In this document: positions 54,215 to 63,867 of the stretch, in pieces
Layout: every line of letters begins with the position of its first letter
How positions within the stretch are numbered: the stretch's first letter is position 1
From: Bog-473 sp963787485
GTDB taxonomy: Bacteria; Actinomycetota; Acidimicrobiia; Acidimicrobiales; RAAP-2
DNA: 64,000 bases
Reading direction: 5' to 3'
NCBI GenBank assembly: GCA_963787485.1
Contig: CAWBDF010000001.1
Location: forward strand, 124,001-188,000
Translations under genes and position numbers: made by a program
Notes under the pieces: generated by a model
Seen by the model: the letters and a program-made list of their open reading frames with translations, nothing else
Databases searched by the model: none
What the model was told of the DNA's origin: nothing

Positions 54215-55395
54215 GCGAGGCACGCGACCTGGTCAACGTGGCCGTGACCGGGCTGACGGCCCGGAAGGTCAGGACCCTCCTCATCATGCTGGGCCCGGTC
54301 ATCGGCGTCGCCGCCATGGTGTGCGCCATCGGCCTGACCGAGAGCGCCAAGGGCCAGCTGCAGGCCCAGCTGGCCGAGTTGGGCACCAACCTCATCGTCG
54401 CCCAGGCCGGTGGAACCTTCGGCTCCCAGAACCCGACCTTCCCCCCCGACGCGGTGGCCCGGGTGGAGTCAGTGTCCACCGTGACGGCGGCAGCGGCCAC
54501 CGCCAACCTCTCGGGCGTGGTGTCCGTCCCGACGGAAGGGACCAAGAGCTACTACCAGGCTTTCCCGGTGCCGGTACGCGCCGCCGGCGTGGGGCTGCCG
54601 TCCGTCCTGCAGGTCCCGGTGGTCAGCGGGCGGTGGCTCGACACCGCCGATCTCCAGCTTCACACCCAGGCCGCGGTGCTCGGCGAGGGCGTCGCCAAGC
54701 AGTACGGCTACCTGCCCGGCGAAGCCCGCACCATCCGGCTCAACACCACGAACTTCGCCGTCGTCGGCGTCCTGGGGCAGGTCGCCCTCGACCCCGAGCT
54801 GGATAACGCCGTCTTCGTCACCGAATGGTCGGCCAAGCACCTGCTGGGCACCAACGGCAGGCCCAACCAGCTCTACATCCGCGCCGCGCCCGGCACCACC
54901 CAGGCCACCGCGAACGCCGTCCCCACCGCCATCAGCCTGGGCGGCCCCGACCAGGTCTCGACCCAGATCCCGAGCGACGTGCTGCAGGCGGCGGCCCAGG
55001 CCAACCGGACCCTGCAGCAGGTGGCGCTGCTGGCCGGACTGCTGGCGCTGACTGTGGGCGGGGTCGGCATCGCCAACGTGATGTCGATCTCGGTGATCCA
55101 GCGATCGTCGGAGATCGGGATCCGCCGGGCCGTCGGCCACAGTCGATCGAAGATCGGTGCGCAGTTCCTGCTCGAGTCGCTCTTCGTCGGGTTGCTGGGC
55201 GGGCTGGTCGGCGCCGCGGTCGGCGTGGCCGTGGTCTACGGCGTGTCGGCCATCAACGGGTGGGTCGTGGTGATCGACTACGAGCAGATCCCCCTCTGGA
55301 TGGGTCTGGCCCTTATCGTCGCCGTAGTGGCGGGGCTGTTCCCCTCCATCAAGGCCGCACGGCTCGAACCGCTCGAGACGTTGCGCCTGACCTGA
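54211..55395 (+). CDS. MacB-like ABC transporter permease (FtsX domain)
   Basis: 394 residues: one N-terminal helix (about 22-45), a large extracytoplasmic MacB_PCD domain (about 46-265), then three helices with the FtsX motif GGVGIANVMSISVIQRSSEIGIRRAVG. GTG 54211 overlaps the ATPase stop (GTGA). With the adaptor it probably works as a mechanotransmission-type exporter; substrate unknown. Confidence 0.92.
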   Translation: MSEARDLVNVAVTGLTARKVRTLLIMLGPVIGVAAMVCAIGLTESAKGQLQAQLAELGTNLIVAQAGGTFGSQNPTFPPDAVARVESVSTVTAAAATANLSGVVSVPTEGTKSYYQAFPVPVRAAGVGLPSVLQVPVVSGRWLDTADLQLHTQAAVLGEGVAKQYGYLPGEARTIRLNTTNFAVVGVLGQVALDPELDNAVFVTEWSAKHLLGTNGRPNQLYIRAAPGTTQATANAVPTAISLGGPDQVSTQIPSDVLQAAAQANRTLQQVALLAGLLALTVGGVGIANVMSISVIQRSSEIGIRRAVGHSRSKIGAQFLLESLFVGLLGGLVGAAVGVAVVYGVSAINGWVVVIDYEQIPLWMGLALIVAVVAGLFPSIKAARLEPLETLRLT

Positions 55396-55414
55396 CTCAT
55401 CGCCGGCCGACGCC

Positions 55415-56254
55415 TCAGGGTGCCGAAGCTCCTCCGGCGGCTTCCGCTCCGGTGTTCCCGACGCCGTCCGCCTCGCCCGACCCGGTGCCGGTCGATCCGG
55501 TGGTGCCGCTGGGCGCTCCTCGCGTCGCCGTGCCCTGACCCTGAGCCGAGCTCCCCTTCGCCCCCTGGGCTCCGGCGGCTCCCTGGCCCGCGGCACCCTG
55601 CTGCCCGTTCTCGTTCGCCGCCGCGGCCCCGCTGCCCGCTCCGCCGCGGCTGCTGGCGGTCGCTCCGTTGGTCGCCGCGCTCGATGCGCCGGTGTTGCCC
55701 GACGAGCCAGTCGATCCGGCCGTTGACAGACCGCCCGAGCCGGTTCCGACGGAGCCGGTTCCGCCGGACCCGGTGCCGCCCGAGTCGCCCGTGGCCCCGG
55801 TGGCGCCCGAGGCGCCGGCGCTGGTCGAAGCCCCGGCCCCGGCACCCGAGTTCCCTCCTCCGGTGGCACCCGACTCCGCTCCGGTGCTCCCGGTCGCCCC
55901 GCTCGGGTGCGCGTTGCCGGAGACGACCGCTCCACTTCCCCCGCCCGAGACGGACGCGCCGATCGCGATGGCCAGGCCGAGCAGCAGCACGCAGCCGACA
56001 CACAGGGCGGTGATGAGGGCGGATCGGTTGCCCCACCACCCCTTCGACTGATCGGACACCGACTCGCCAACCCCCCGTCCATGGCGGTCCGCCGGATCCT
56101 TTCCCGTTGGACCACCGATGGGCGATCGTACCGGCCGCGACCCGTCGCCGCCGGGTCCGCCCCCCTCACTCCCCCCGAACCCGCCACCTATAGTGGCCTC
56201 CTGTTCACTGAGGGGGAGCCAGATGACGACGCGCGTGGTCGTCGGGCGCGCCAC
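55415..56254 (-). CDS. Hypothetical membrane-anchored Gly/Ser/Ala/Thr-rich protein
   Basis: 279 residues: single membrane helix (ALITALCVGCVLLLGLAIAIGA) then about 170 residues of Gly/Ser/Thr/Ala low complexity with GATG, TGSGG and GAAG patterns, probably extracytoplasmic and unstructured. Start uncertain: GTG 56254, or GTG 56059 giving VSDQSKGWWGNRS directly before the helix. Convergent with the exporter permease. Composition could also come from a biased non-coding frame, but the membrane helix argues for a gene. Confidence 0.55.
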   Translation of the reverse strand: MARPTTTRVVIWLPLSEQEATIGGGFGGSEGGGPGGDGSRPVRSPIGGPTGKDPADRHGRGVGESVSDQSKGWWGNRSALITALCVGCVLLLGLAIAIGASVSGGGSGAVVSGNAHPSGATGSTGAESGATGGGNSGAGAGASTSAGASGATGATGDSGGTGSGGTGSVGTGSGGLSTAGSTGSSGNTGASSAATNGATASSRGGAGSGAAAANENGQQGAAGQGAAGAQGAKGSSAQGQGTATRGAPSGTTGSTGTGSGEADGVGNTGAEAAGGASAP

Positions 56255-56337
56255 GAGCCGTTCCCAGCGATTCGTGTCCGCGCCGGCGTGTCCGTGACGT
56301 CGGGCCGGGAGGTCCGAGGAAACCCAACAACGAAAGG

Positions 56338-57183
56338 ATGCCAGTGCCAGGACGCATGGAGGGGAAGAAGGCGGTTGTCGTCGGTGGGGGTCAGCTGCCG
56401 AGCGAGTTCGTCGGCATCGGCCGCGCCGTGTGCGAGATGTTCGCCCGCGAAGGTGCCGAAGTCTGCGTGGTCGACCGCGAGAACGACCACGCAGAGGAGA
56501 CCGTCAAGGCGATCGAGGCCAGCGGTGGCACGGCCCACGCCATCGCCGCCGACGTCGGCAACCCGGCGGACTGCGCCCGGCTCGTGGCCGAGGCGCACGC
56601 CCAGATGGGTCGCATCGACGCCCTGGTCAACAATGTGGCCACCGAGGCCGGTGACACCGACGCGCTCAGTCTGGAAGTCGACGCCTGGAACAAGATCATG
56701 GACGTCAACCTGCGCGCCATGTGGTTGACGGCGAAGGCCGCCATCCCGCTCATGCAGGCCCAGGGCGGTGGGACCATCGTGAACACCTCTTCGGCCGGCT
56801 CGCGCACCGCGGGAGGGACCTTCTTCGCCTACGGGCTCTCGAAGTCAGGGGTCGACGCCCTCACCCACAAGCTGGCGATGGCGTACGCACCCTGGGGAAT
56901 CCGCTGCAATTCGGTGCTCCCCTCGTGGGTGGCGACGCAACACTCGAGCGTGAGTCTCATCGGCTCGGGGTTGGTCAAGTCGAAGGAAGACCTCGTTGCG
57001 TTGGGCAAGCGCATGACGCCACTCGGTCGCATGGGCGAGGCCTCGGACGTGGCCTACGCGGTGCTCTTCTTCTCCTGCGACGAGTCGCTCCACGTGACGG
57101 GCCAGAATCTGCCCGTCGACGGTGGCACGACCTCCGCCGTGGGGATGTACCAGCGCCCCAAGGACGCCCCCGGCCCGTCATAA
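56338..57183 (+). CDS. SDR family oxidoreductase
   Basis: 281 residues. Cofactor region KAVVVGGGQLPSEFVGIGRAVCEMF is an extended variant of TGxxxGIG. NNVATEAG replaces NNAG; catalytic Ser in NTSSAGSRT and YGLSK for Tyr and Lys; LPVDGGTTSAVGM at the C-terminus. ATG 56338 has a GAAAGG ribosome site; ATG 56356 is an alternative. Substrate unknown. Confidence 0.87.
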   Translation: MPVPGRMEGKKAVVVGGGQLPSEFVGIGRAVCEMFAREGAEVCVVDRENDHAEETVKAIEASGGTAHAIAADVGNPADCARLVAEAHAQMGRIDALVNNVATEAGDTDALSLEVDAWNKIMDVNLRAMWLTAKAAIPLMQAQGGGTIVNTSSAGSRTAGGTFFAYGLSKSGVDALTHKLAMAYAPWGIRCNSVLPSWVATQHSSVSLIGSGLVKSKEDLVALGKRMTPLGRMGEASDVAYAVLFFSCDESLHVTGQNLPVDGGTTSAVGMYQRPKDAPGPS

Positions 57184-57216
57184 CGATCCGGCAACCCTTC
57201 CCCCCAAGCGGAGGCT

Positions 57217-57252
57217 GAGCGCCCTTCTCCCCGACGGGGGCGACGGGCGCTC
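57217..57252. terminator. Bidirectional hairpin between convergent SDR genes
   Basis: Perfect eight-base arms GAGCGCCC (57217-57224) and GGGCGCTC (57245-57252), with an inner CCCC/GGGG pairing. It sits in the 70 bp between two convergent stop codons, as expected for a shared terminator. No clear U-tract. Confidence 0.6.
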
Positions 57253-57253
57253 G

Positions 57254-58165
57254 CTAGTTGAACATGTCGATGCCCATGAGCGTGGCACCGTCGGTGTCCA
57301 TGAGCTGGTCGAGGTTCTCCGCAATGGCTTCGGGGCTGAGTGTCTCGGGCGTAAAGGTGAGCCCGGGATTCTCGATCACCGCGATGCGCATGACCTTCAA
57401 CATCCCCGAGACGAACACCTCGCCCGTGAGCGTGCAGGACTCGTGGGCCAGGAAGGCAACCGTAGGAGAGACGTACTCGGGCCGCATCTGATCGAAGTAC
57501 TCGTTCTTGAAGTTCTCCTCGGGCTGGTCGAAGGTGAACGCCAGGAGGGCGGGATCCGACATCCGGGTGTTGCCCCGGGGGGCGATGGCATTGACCCGGA
57601 TGCCGTGACGGCGACCGTCGAGGGCGAGGGCCCGCGTGAACGCGAACACCGCGCCCTTGGCCCCGCTGTAGGCGACAGCCTTGGGGACGTTGCCCAGGAT
57701 GGCTTCGGAGGAGGTGTTGACGATGCAGGGGTGCTCGGCCTTCTGGAGGTGTGGCCAGGCCGCCTGGGATACGTAGACCGTGCCCAGGTAGTGGTAGTCG
57801 GTCATGCGGCGGAAATTCTCCGCCGTGAGTCCCTCGAACCAGTCGTGGTCGCAGATCCCCGCGTTGTTCACCACCACATCGAGGCCGCCGAACGCGTCGA
57901 GTGCGGTCTGCACGGCGTTCGCCGCACCCGCCTCCTCGGCCACGTTGGTGAAGCAGGCCACGGCCTCGCCGCCTGCCGATTCGATCTCCTTGACCACCTG
58001 CTCGGCGGGCCCGGGGTCCGAGCCCGACCCGTCGAGGTTGACGCCGTAGTCGGCCACCACGACCTTGGCACCCCGGGAGGCCAGCAGGAGTGCGTGCTGG
58101 CGCCCGAAACCGCGCCCGCCCCCAGTGACGACCACTCGCCGACCGTCGAACCGCAGCTCGCTCAT
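57254..58165 (-). CDS. SDR family oxidoreductase, HSD17B4/hydroxyacyl-CoA dehydrogenase-like
   Basis: 303 residues. VVVTGGGRGFGRQHALLLASRGAKVVVADYGVNLDGSG is the long nucleotide-binding loop typical of MFE-2-type 3-hydroxyacyl-CoA dehydrogenases; NNAGICDHDWF, catalytic Ser in VNTSSEAILG and YSGAK. C-terminal part (MLKVMRIAVIENPGLTF) is an extra segment beyond the minimal SDR. ATG 58165 is chosen; upstream frame is open but uncharacteristic. The 145 bp between it and nuoN show no gene. Confidence 0.88.
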   Translation of the reverse strand: MSELRFDGRRVVVTGGGRGFGRQHALLLASRGAKVVVADYGVNLDGSGSDPGPAEQVVKEIESAGGEAVACFTNVAEEAGAANAVQTALDAFGGLDVVVNNAGICDHDWFEGLTAENFRRMTDYHYLGTVYVSQAAWPHLQKAEHPCIVNTSSEAILGNVPKAVAYSGAKGAVFAFTRALALDGRRHGIRVNAIAPRGNTRMSDPALLAFTFDQPEENFKNEYFDQMRPEYVSPTVAFLAHESCTLTGEVFVSGMLKVMRIAVIENPGLTFTPETLSPEAIAENLDQLMDTDGATLMGIDMFN

Positions 58166-58310
58166 GGGTAGGACCCCCTTGGACTCTTCCACGTTTCGTC
58201 GTGGACGCTTCGCCGTGCAACCTACGCACGGTGGCCCGAGCCCGCAAGCGAAGCGGAGGCGACCAGCCCCGTCTCGCACCTTGCGCGTGCGCCGCGGTGC
58301 GACCCGTGAA

Positions 58311-60101
58311 TCAGTGCGGCAGGAACAACAGCGTCGCCCGGTGGGCGAAGTCGATGAGCGGTTGGGGCCACACTCCGAAGAGGACCGTGACCCCGGTGCA
58401 CAGGCCGATGGCCACGCTGCTCAGGACCGGGACGGGTACCCGCTCGGGGCTGGTCTCGGGCTCGGACGGGGCGATCGCCTCGTCCAGCAGGATCTGCTCG
58501 TTGAGGGTGGTGACCGCACCGGCAACCGACTCCGGCGTCGCCCACTCGAGGCCGCCGTTGCCGCTCGTAGCTCCGGCGCCTCCGGAGCCACCCCTCTCGC
58601 CGGCGGCACCTGCCGGCTCGGTCCCCGTGCCCCCGGCCGGGCCGGCGAGCTCAATCGTGCTCCCGCCGACCATGGCGTCACCCGCTCCCAGCGCGGCCGA
58701 TCCTCCCGAGCCGCCCTCGGCTTCGCCCAGCCCGCCACCGGCGTACATGAGCACGGCCAAGCGGAGATAGAAGTAGGCGGCCACCACGGCGGTCACCATG
58801 GCGATGACACCGAGGGGGACGTACCCGGCGTCGACGGCGGCGAAGACGACCTGGACCTTGGCCCACAGGCCGGTGGTGAACGGGGCTCCCGCCTGGGCCA
58901 GCAGCAGGACGGCGAAGGCCAGGGCCAGCACGGGCTGGCGCCCGGCCAGGCCGCGGTAGCGCGACAGGTCGTGGTCGACGTCGCCCTGGCGGCCGAGCAC
59001 CGTCACCACGGCGAAGCTGCCGACGGACATGAACATGTAGGCGAAGAGGTAGTAGAGCGACGCGCTCACCCCACGCGCCGTCCCGGCCACCACCCCGAGG
59101 AGGATGAACCCGGCGTGGTTGATGGACGAGTAGGCCAGCATCCGCTTCACGTCACGCTGGCGCAGTGCGACGAAGGCGCCGAGGACGAGCGAGAGCACGG
59201 CCAGCCCGTAGGTGATGGGCCGCCAGTCGTTCGTCACCACCCCGAAGGACGAGACGAGCACCCTGAGCATGGCGGCGAACGCGCCCGCCTTGGCCACGGC
59301 GGCCATGAACCCGGTGACCGGGGACGGCGCGCCCTGGTAGACGTCGGGCGTCCACATGTGGAACGGCACCGCCGCCACCTTGAAGGCGAAGCCGACGAGC
59401 ATGAGGGAGAGCCCGGCCAGCAGCAGGCCGTTCGAGAGGAGCACGTTCTTCGACAGGAAGTCGGCGATCTGCGTCAGGTTGGTCGACCCCGTCGCCCCGT
59501 AGGTCAGCGCGATGCCGTACACGAAGATCGCCGAGGAGAAGCTGCCCAGAATGAAGTACTTGAGCGCCGCCTCGCCAGAGGCCGACCGCCGGTAGTTGAA
59601 GGCGGTGAGCACGTACAGGGCGATGGAGAGGATCTCGAGCCCCAGGAACACCACGATCAGGTCGTTGGCCATGGCCATGACCATGGCGCCCGACGCCGAG
59701 ACCATGGCCAGCACGTGGAACTCGGCCCCTTGGGCTCCCTCGCGCCGCAGGTACCCGTCGGCCACCAGGGCGCTCAACAGCATGGCGATGGCCACCAGCA
59801 TCATCACCAGGACGCTGAACCCGTCCATGACCACGGCCTGGTCGACGTAGGTGTGCGGGCCGTGGTTCTCGACGTCGACCCACTGCCACAGGGCGACCCC
59901 GAGGGCGGCACCCGAGATGACGACCGTGGCCAGCGTGCTCACGGTCACCCGGAGCGGCCGGCGCACGAGTGACGCCACCCCCAAGAGGACCACCGCGCCG
60001 CCGATCATGATGATGGGCGGCAGGATGGCCAGCCAGCGGATGGACGGCACCGGGATGGAATTCGACGACGTGTGCGCCGCGGCAACCAGGGGCGCGATCA
60101 C
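58311..60101 (-). CDS. nuoN: NADH-quinone oxidoreductase subunit N
   Basis: Antiporter-like proton-pumping subunit of complex I, 596 residues. SASGEAALKYFILGSFSSAIFVYG, AFKVAAVPFHMWTPDVYQGAPSPVTGF and RDVKRMLAYSSINHAGFILLG carry the conserved Lys and Glu. Longer than usual (about 500) because of a Gly/Ala/Ser/Thr-rich insert encoded at about 58,540-58,740 between the last helices. GTG 60101 overlaps the nuoM stop (GTGA). Last gene of the nuo operon. Confidence 0.94.
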   Translation of the reverse strand: MIAPLVAAAHTSSNSIPVPSIRWLAILPPIIMIGGAVVLLGVASLVRRPLRVTVSTLATVVISGAALGVALWQWVDVENHGPHTYVDQAVVMDGFSVLVMMLVAIAMLLSALVADGYLRREGAQGAEFHVLAMVSASGAMVMAMANDLIVVFLGLEILSIALYVLTAFNYRRSASGEAALKYFILGSFSSAIFVYGIALTYGATGSTNLTQIADFLSKNVLLSNGLLLAGLSLMLVGFAFKVAAVPFHMWTPDVYQGAPSPVTGFMAAVAKAGAFAAMLRVLVSSFGVVTNDWRPITYGLAVLSLVLGAFVALRQRDVKRMLAYSSINHAGFILLGVVAGTARGVSASLYYLFAYMFMSVGSFAVVTVLGRQGDVDHDLSRYRGLAGRQPVLALAFAVLLLAQAGAPFTTGLWAKVQVVFAAVDAGYVPLGVIAMVTAVVAAYFYLRLAVLMYAGGGLGEAEGGSGGSAALGAGDAMVGGSTIELAGPAGGTGTEPAGAAGERGGSGGAGATSGNGGLEWATPESVAGAVTTLNEQILLDEAIAPSEPETSPERVPVPVLSSVAIGLCTGVTVLFGVWPQPLIDFAHRATLLFLPH

Positions 60102-61642
60102 TTGGATCCCTCCGCGCTCGGCAAGACCGGCACGGTCGGCTGGCCGTGGTCGGTGACGGATTCGACGTGGGCCACCAGTTGGTTCACCGACGGGTTGATG
60201 CGATCGAGCACTGGCTTGGGGTACACGCCCAGGAAGACGATGAGGATGACGAGCGGAGCCACGACCAGGCGCTCCACGGTGACCAGGTCGTGGGTTCGCT
60301 CGTCGTCGGGGCGCGGCTCTCCGTGGAAGACCTGCTGGTAGGCCCAGAGCAGGTAGACGGCGGCCACGATCACCCCGAGGACCGCCACGACGGCCCACCA
60401 TCGATGGGTGAGGAATGTGCCTGAGAGCACCAGGAACTCGCTCACGAAGCCGTTGAGGCCGGGCACTCCGATGGAAGCCAGCATGGCCACCGTGAACACG
60501 GCGGCCATGACCGGAGCCGCCTTCTGGAGCCCCCGGAGCTCACCGGTCTGCCAGGTGCCGCGGCGCTGATAGATGAACCCGATGAGGATGAACAGGGCGC
60601 CGACGATGAGGCCGTGGTTGACCATGAGCAGCACGCCACCGGCCACGCCCTGCGGGCTCAGCGCCACGATGCCCAGCGCGATGAAGCCGATCTGGGCCAA
60701 CGACGAGTAGGCCACCAGCCGCTTCATGTCGCGCTGGGCGCAGGCGACGATCGCCCCGTAGACGATGCCGATCACGGCCAGCGTGAGCACCAGCGGTGCC
60801 AGCGTGCGGGTGGCCTGGGGGAACAGGCTGAGATCGAAGCGGATGATGCCGTAGGTGCCCAACTTGGCCAGCACGCCGGCCAGCACCACCGACCCTTCCT
60901 CGGGGGCTTCGGTGTAGGCATCGGGAGACCACGTGTGCAGCGGGAACAGAGGAGCCTTCACGGCGAAGGCGGCCGTGAAGGCCAAGAACAGCAGGACGCC
61001 CTCGCTCCCCGTGAGGTGGGTCCGCATGAGCGGGCCGAGCGAGAAGGTCAGCACGTGGGTCTGCGACTGGTGGAGGAAGGCCAGCGCCAGGATGCCGACG
61101 AGGAGGAAGGCGGACCCGAGGAAGGTGTAGAGGAAGAACTTCACCGCCGCATACGCCCGTCGCTGGTGTCCCCACCCGGCGATGATGAAGTACGAGGGCA
61201 CCAGGGTCAGCTCGAACATGAAGAAGAAGACCAGGAGGTCGAGCGACAGGAAGCTGCCCATGACCGAGGCCTCGAGCAGGAGGATCCAGGCGAAGTAGAC
61301 GCGCTGGTTGGGCCGGTCGCGCCCGAGGACGATGGCCAGGGGGAACAACAGGGCGGTGAGCAGCACCAGGAAGATGGAGATGCCGTCGACGCCGAGGTAC
61401 CAGCGCACGCCCAGGCTGGTTCCGGTGTACGCGTGGTCCGAGACCAATTGGAAGCCGCCGTCGTGCACCTTCATGGTGATCAGGGCGGCGATGGCGAAGC
61501 CGAGGGTGACCAACGAGGTGATCAGGGCCAGGGCGAAGGTGAGCTCACGGGGGAACCGCTTGTCGAGCCCGAGCAGTCCGAGGAGGGCCGCCCCGATGGC
61601 CGGGAGCAGGATGAGCAGGGTCAGGAAGGGAACGGAGTGCAT
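60098..61642 (-). CDS. nuoM: NADH-quinone oxidoreductase subunit M
   Basis: 514 residues, antiporter-like complex I subunit. Conserved Glu in FFFMFELTLVPSYFIIAGWG, Lys in FAVKAPLFPLHTWSPDAYTEAP, and RDMKRLVAYSSLAQIGFI. ATG 61642 shares its A with the nuoL stop (TGATG); an upstream in-frame GTG would add four residues. Confidence 0.96.
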   Translation of the reverse strand: MHSVPFLTLLILLPAIGAALLGLLGLDKRFPRELTFALALITSLVTLGFAIAALITMKVHDGGFQLVSDHAYTGTSLGVRWYLGVDGISIFLVLLTALLFPLAIVLGRDRPNQRVYFAWILLLEASVMGSFLSLDLLVFFFMFELTLVPSYFIIAGWGHQRRAYAAVKFFLYTFLGSAFLLVGILALAFLHQSQTHVLTFSLGPLMRTHLTGSEGVLLFLAFTAAFAVKAPLFPLHTWSPDAYTEAPEEGSVVLAGVLAKLGTYGIIRFDLSLFPQATRTLAPLVLTLAVIGIVYGAIVACAQRDMKRLVAYSSLAQIGFIALGIVALSPQGVAGGVLLMVNHGLIVGALFILIGFIYQRRGTWQTGELRGLQKAAPVMAAVFTVAMLASIGVPGLNGFVSEFLVLSGTFLTHRWWAVVAVLGVIVAAVYLLWAYQQVFHGEPRPDDERTHDLVTVERLVVAPLVILIVFLGVYPKPVLDRINPSVNQLVAHVESVTDHGQPTVPVLPSAEGSK

Positions 61643-63558
61643 CAGCCCCACCACACCCGGCTCAGCATGAAGGCGACGATGAGGGCCATGCCGAGCGCGA
61701 TGCCCAGCGCGTAGTTGCGGGCATAGCCGGTCTGCAGCTTGCGCGCCGCGGTGCCTGTCACCTTGGCCAGGTGTGCCGTGCCGTTGACGGCGCCGTCGAT
61801 CACCCGGGCGTCGACCACCCAGGCGCAGAACGTGGCCAGCCGCTGGCTGGGTCGCCCGATGATGGTGTCGTAGAAGTCATCCCAGTACCAGACCCGCTGC
61901 AGGAAGGCAGGCTCGAGCGCGGGCTGGTCCACCTCGGCCCCGCGCCACAGCCAGGCGGCGATGATCACGCCGGCGACGGCGGCGGCGATGTCGGCCAGGG
62001 CCAGGTACCACAGGGGCCCGTCCCCCAGGTTGTCGTTGTAGATGGTGCCGGCGAACACCGGGGCGAGGAACTCGTTCAAGCCGCGGGTGTGCACCCAGGG
62101 CAGGTCGAGCACGCCGGAGAAGAAAGCGAAGAAGGCCAGCACGACGAGGGGGATGCGCATGATCCAGGGCGATTCGTGCGGCGTTGACAGGGCCGGCTCA
62201 CCGTGCGGGCCGACCTTGTCGAAGCGCTCCTCGCCACCGAAGGCCAGGATCTCCAGCCGGCTCATGTAGTACGCGGTGAGCACCGCGGTCACCAGGCCGA
62301 TGACCCACAACACCTTGTAGTGCGCGTAGACGTTGTCGAGCACGTCGCCCTTGGCCCAGAAACCCGACAGCGGCGGGATGCCGGCGATGGCCAGGAACCC
62401 GATCGTGAAGGTAATGGTGGTCCACTTCATGTAGCGGCGCAGCGCGCCCATACGTTTGAGGTCCTGCTCGTCGTGAAGCCCGTGGATCACCGAACCCGCT
62501 CCGAGGAAGAGGAGGCCCTTGAAGAAGGCGTGCACGACCATGAGGAAGACGGCGGCGATATAGGCCCCCGAACCCACGGCGAGGATCATGTAACCGATCT
62601 GCGACACGGTCGAGAAGGCGAGCACCTTCTTGATGTCCTGCTGCGCGCAGGCGATGGTGGCCGCCACGAATGCGGTCACCCCCCCGATGATCGCGATCAC
62701 CTCCATGCCGTTTGAGGTCAAGTGCAGCAGGGGGTTCATCCGGCACAGGAGGTAGACCCCGGCCGTGACCATCGTGGCGGCGTGAATGAGGGCCGAGACC
62801 GGCGTCGGGCCCTCCATGGCATCAGGAAGCCAGTTGAAGAGGGGGATCTGGGCGGACTTCCCCGCGGCGGCCAGGAACAACAGCAACACGGCGGCGGTAG
62901 CCGTGACGCCGCCGAGGTGGGAGAGCTGCCCGAAGATTCCGCCGCCCGGACCGCTCTCGTACTGGACCGTCCCGGTCTTCTCGAAGATCAGGAAGATGGC
63001 CAAGAGGAAGCCGGCGTCCCCGATCCGGTTGTAGATGAAGGCCTTCTTGCCCGCCGAGGCGGCCGACTCGCGCTGGAACCAGAAGGCCACCAGCCAGTAG
63101 GAGCACACCCCCACGCCCTCCCACCCCACGAAGGTGACCAGCAGGTTGTTCCCCAGAACCAACAGGAGCATGGAGAAGACGAAGAGGTTCAGGTAGACGA
63201 AGAACTTCGTGTAGTCCCGGTCACCCTTCATGTAGCCGATGGAGTAGAGGTGGATGAAGGCGCTCACGAAGGTGACGAACATGCACATCGTCATCGACAG
63301 CGGGTCCACCAGCGTTCCGACGGGCACGCTCAGGTTGCCGGCGCTGAACCACGTGAAGTAGCTGTGCACCACCACCCGGTGGTCCGAGGGCAACCCGAGC
63401 AGGCCGGCCAGCACGATGCAGGCCACCACGAACGAGCCGCCCACGGCGGCCGTCCCCACCCACCCGGCGGCCGGGTCGCCCATGCGCCGGCCGAAGGCAA
63501 CCAGGATCAGGAACCCCGCGAGGGGCAACAGCAACATCAAGTACGCGAGATGGACCAC
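61642..63558 (-). CDS. nuoL: NADH-quinone oxidoreductase subunit L
   Basis: 638 residues, antiporter-like subunit with the long lateral helix at the C-terminus. FVGWEGVGVCSYWLVAFW, AAAGKSAQIPLFNWLPDAMEGPTPVSALIHAATMVTAG-type core with conserved Lys and His, QQDIKKVLAFSTVSQIGYM. GTG 63558, three bases after nuoK. Confidence 0.96.
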   Translation of the reverse strand: MVHLAYLMLLLPLAGFLILVAFGRRMGDPAAGWVGTAAVGGSFVVACIVLAGLLGLPSDHRVVVHSYFTWFSAGNLSVPVGTLVDPLSMTMCMFVTFVSAFIHLYSIGYMKGDRDYTKFFVYLNLFVFSMLLLVLGNNLLVTFVGWEGVGVCSYWLVAFWFQRESAASAGKKAFIYNRIGDAGFLLAIFLIFEKTGTVQYESGPGGGIFGQLSHLGGVTATAAVLLLFLAAAGKSAQIPLFNWLPDAMEGPTPVSALIHAATMVTAGVYLLCRMNPLLHLTSNGMEVIAIIGGVTAFVAATIACAQQDIKKVLAFSTVSQIGYMILAVGSGAYIAAVFLMVVHAFFKGLLFLGAGSVIHGLHDEQDLKRMGALRRYMKWTTITFTIGFLAIAGIPPLSGFWAKGDVLDNVYAHYKVLWVIGLVTAVLTAYYMSRLEILAFGGEERFDKVGPHGEPALSTPHESPWIMRIPLVVLAFFAFFSGVLDLPWVHTRGLNEFLAPVFAGTIYNDNLGDGPLWYLALADIAAAVAGVIIAAWLWRGAEVDQPALEPAFLQRVWYWDDFYDTIIGRPSQRLATFCAWVVDARVIDGAVNGTAHLAKVTGTAARKLQTGYARNYALGIALGMALIVAFMLSRVWWG

Positions 63559-63561
63559 GGG

Positions 63562-63867
63562 TCAGCCCTTCAGGGAATCCAGGTCGTCAGCCACAGTCGT
63601 CTCGCGGCGGCGGAAGTTGGTGACCACGATGCCCAGGCCCACGACCACCTCGGCCGCGGCCACGACCAGGACGAAGAACACCACGGCCTGACCGCCGATG
63701 TCCCCCAGCATGCGGGCGAAGGTGACGAACGTCAGGTTGGCCGCGTTGAGCATCAGCTCGATGCACATGAACATGATCAGCACGTTGCGCCGCACCAGCA
63801 GCCCGACGGCACCGATGGTGAACACCACGGCGGCCAGCCCGAGGTACCAGGCTCCCGAAAGGCTCAC
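63562..63867 (-). CDS. nuoK: NADH-quinone oxidoreductase subunit K
   Basis: 101 residues, three membrane helices, with the conserved Glu in MFMCIELMLNAANLTFV and another in VVAAAEVVVGLGIVV. GTG 63867 overlaps the nuoJ stop (GTGA). Confidence 0.95.
   Translation of the reverse strand: MSLSGAWYLGLAAVVFTIGAVGLLVRRNVLIMFMCIELMLNAANLTFVTFARMLGDIGGQAVVFFVLVVAAAEVVVGLGIVVTNFRRRETTVADDLDSLKG

Noticed and set aside
58065..59972. Open frame of about 635 codons opposite nuoN
   Set aside because: Antisense to a clear NuoN, composed of His, Gly, Asp and Glu runs typical of frames opposite membrane helices.
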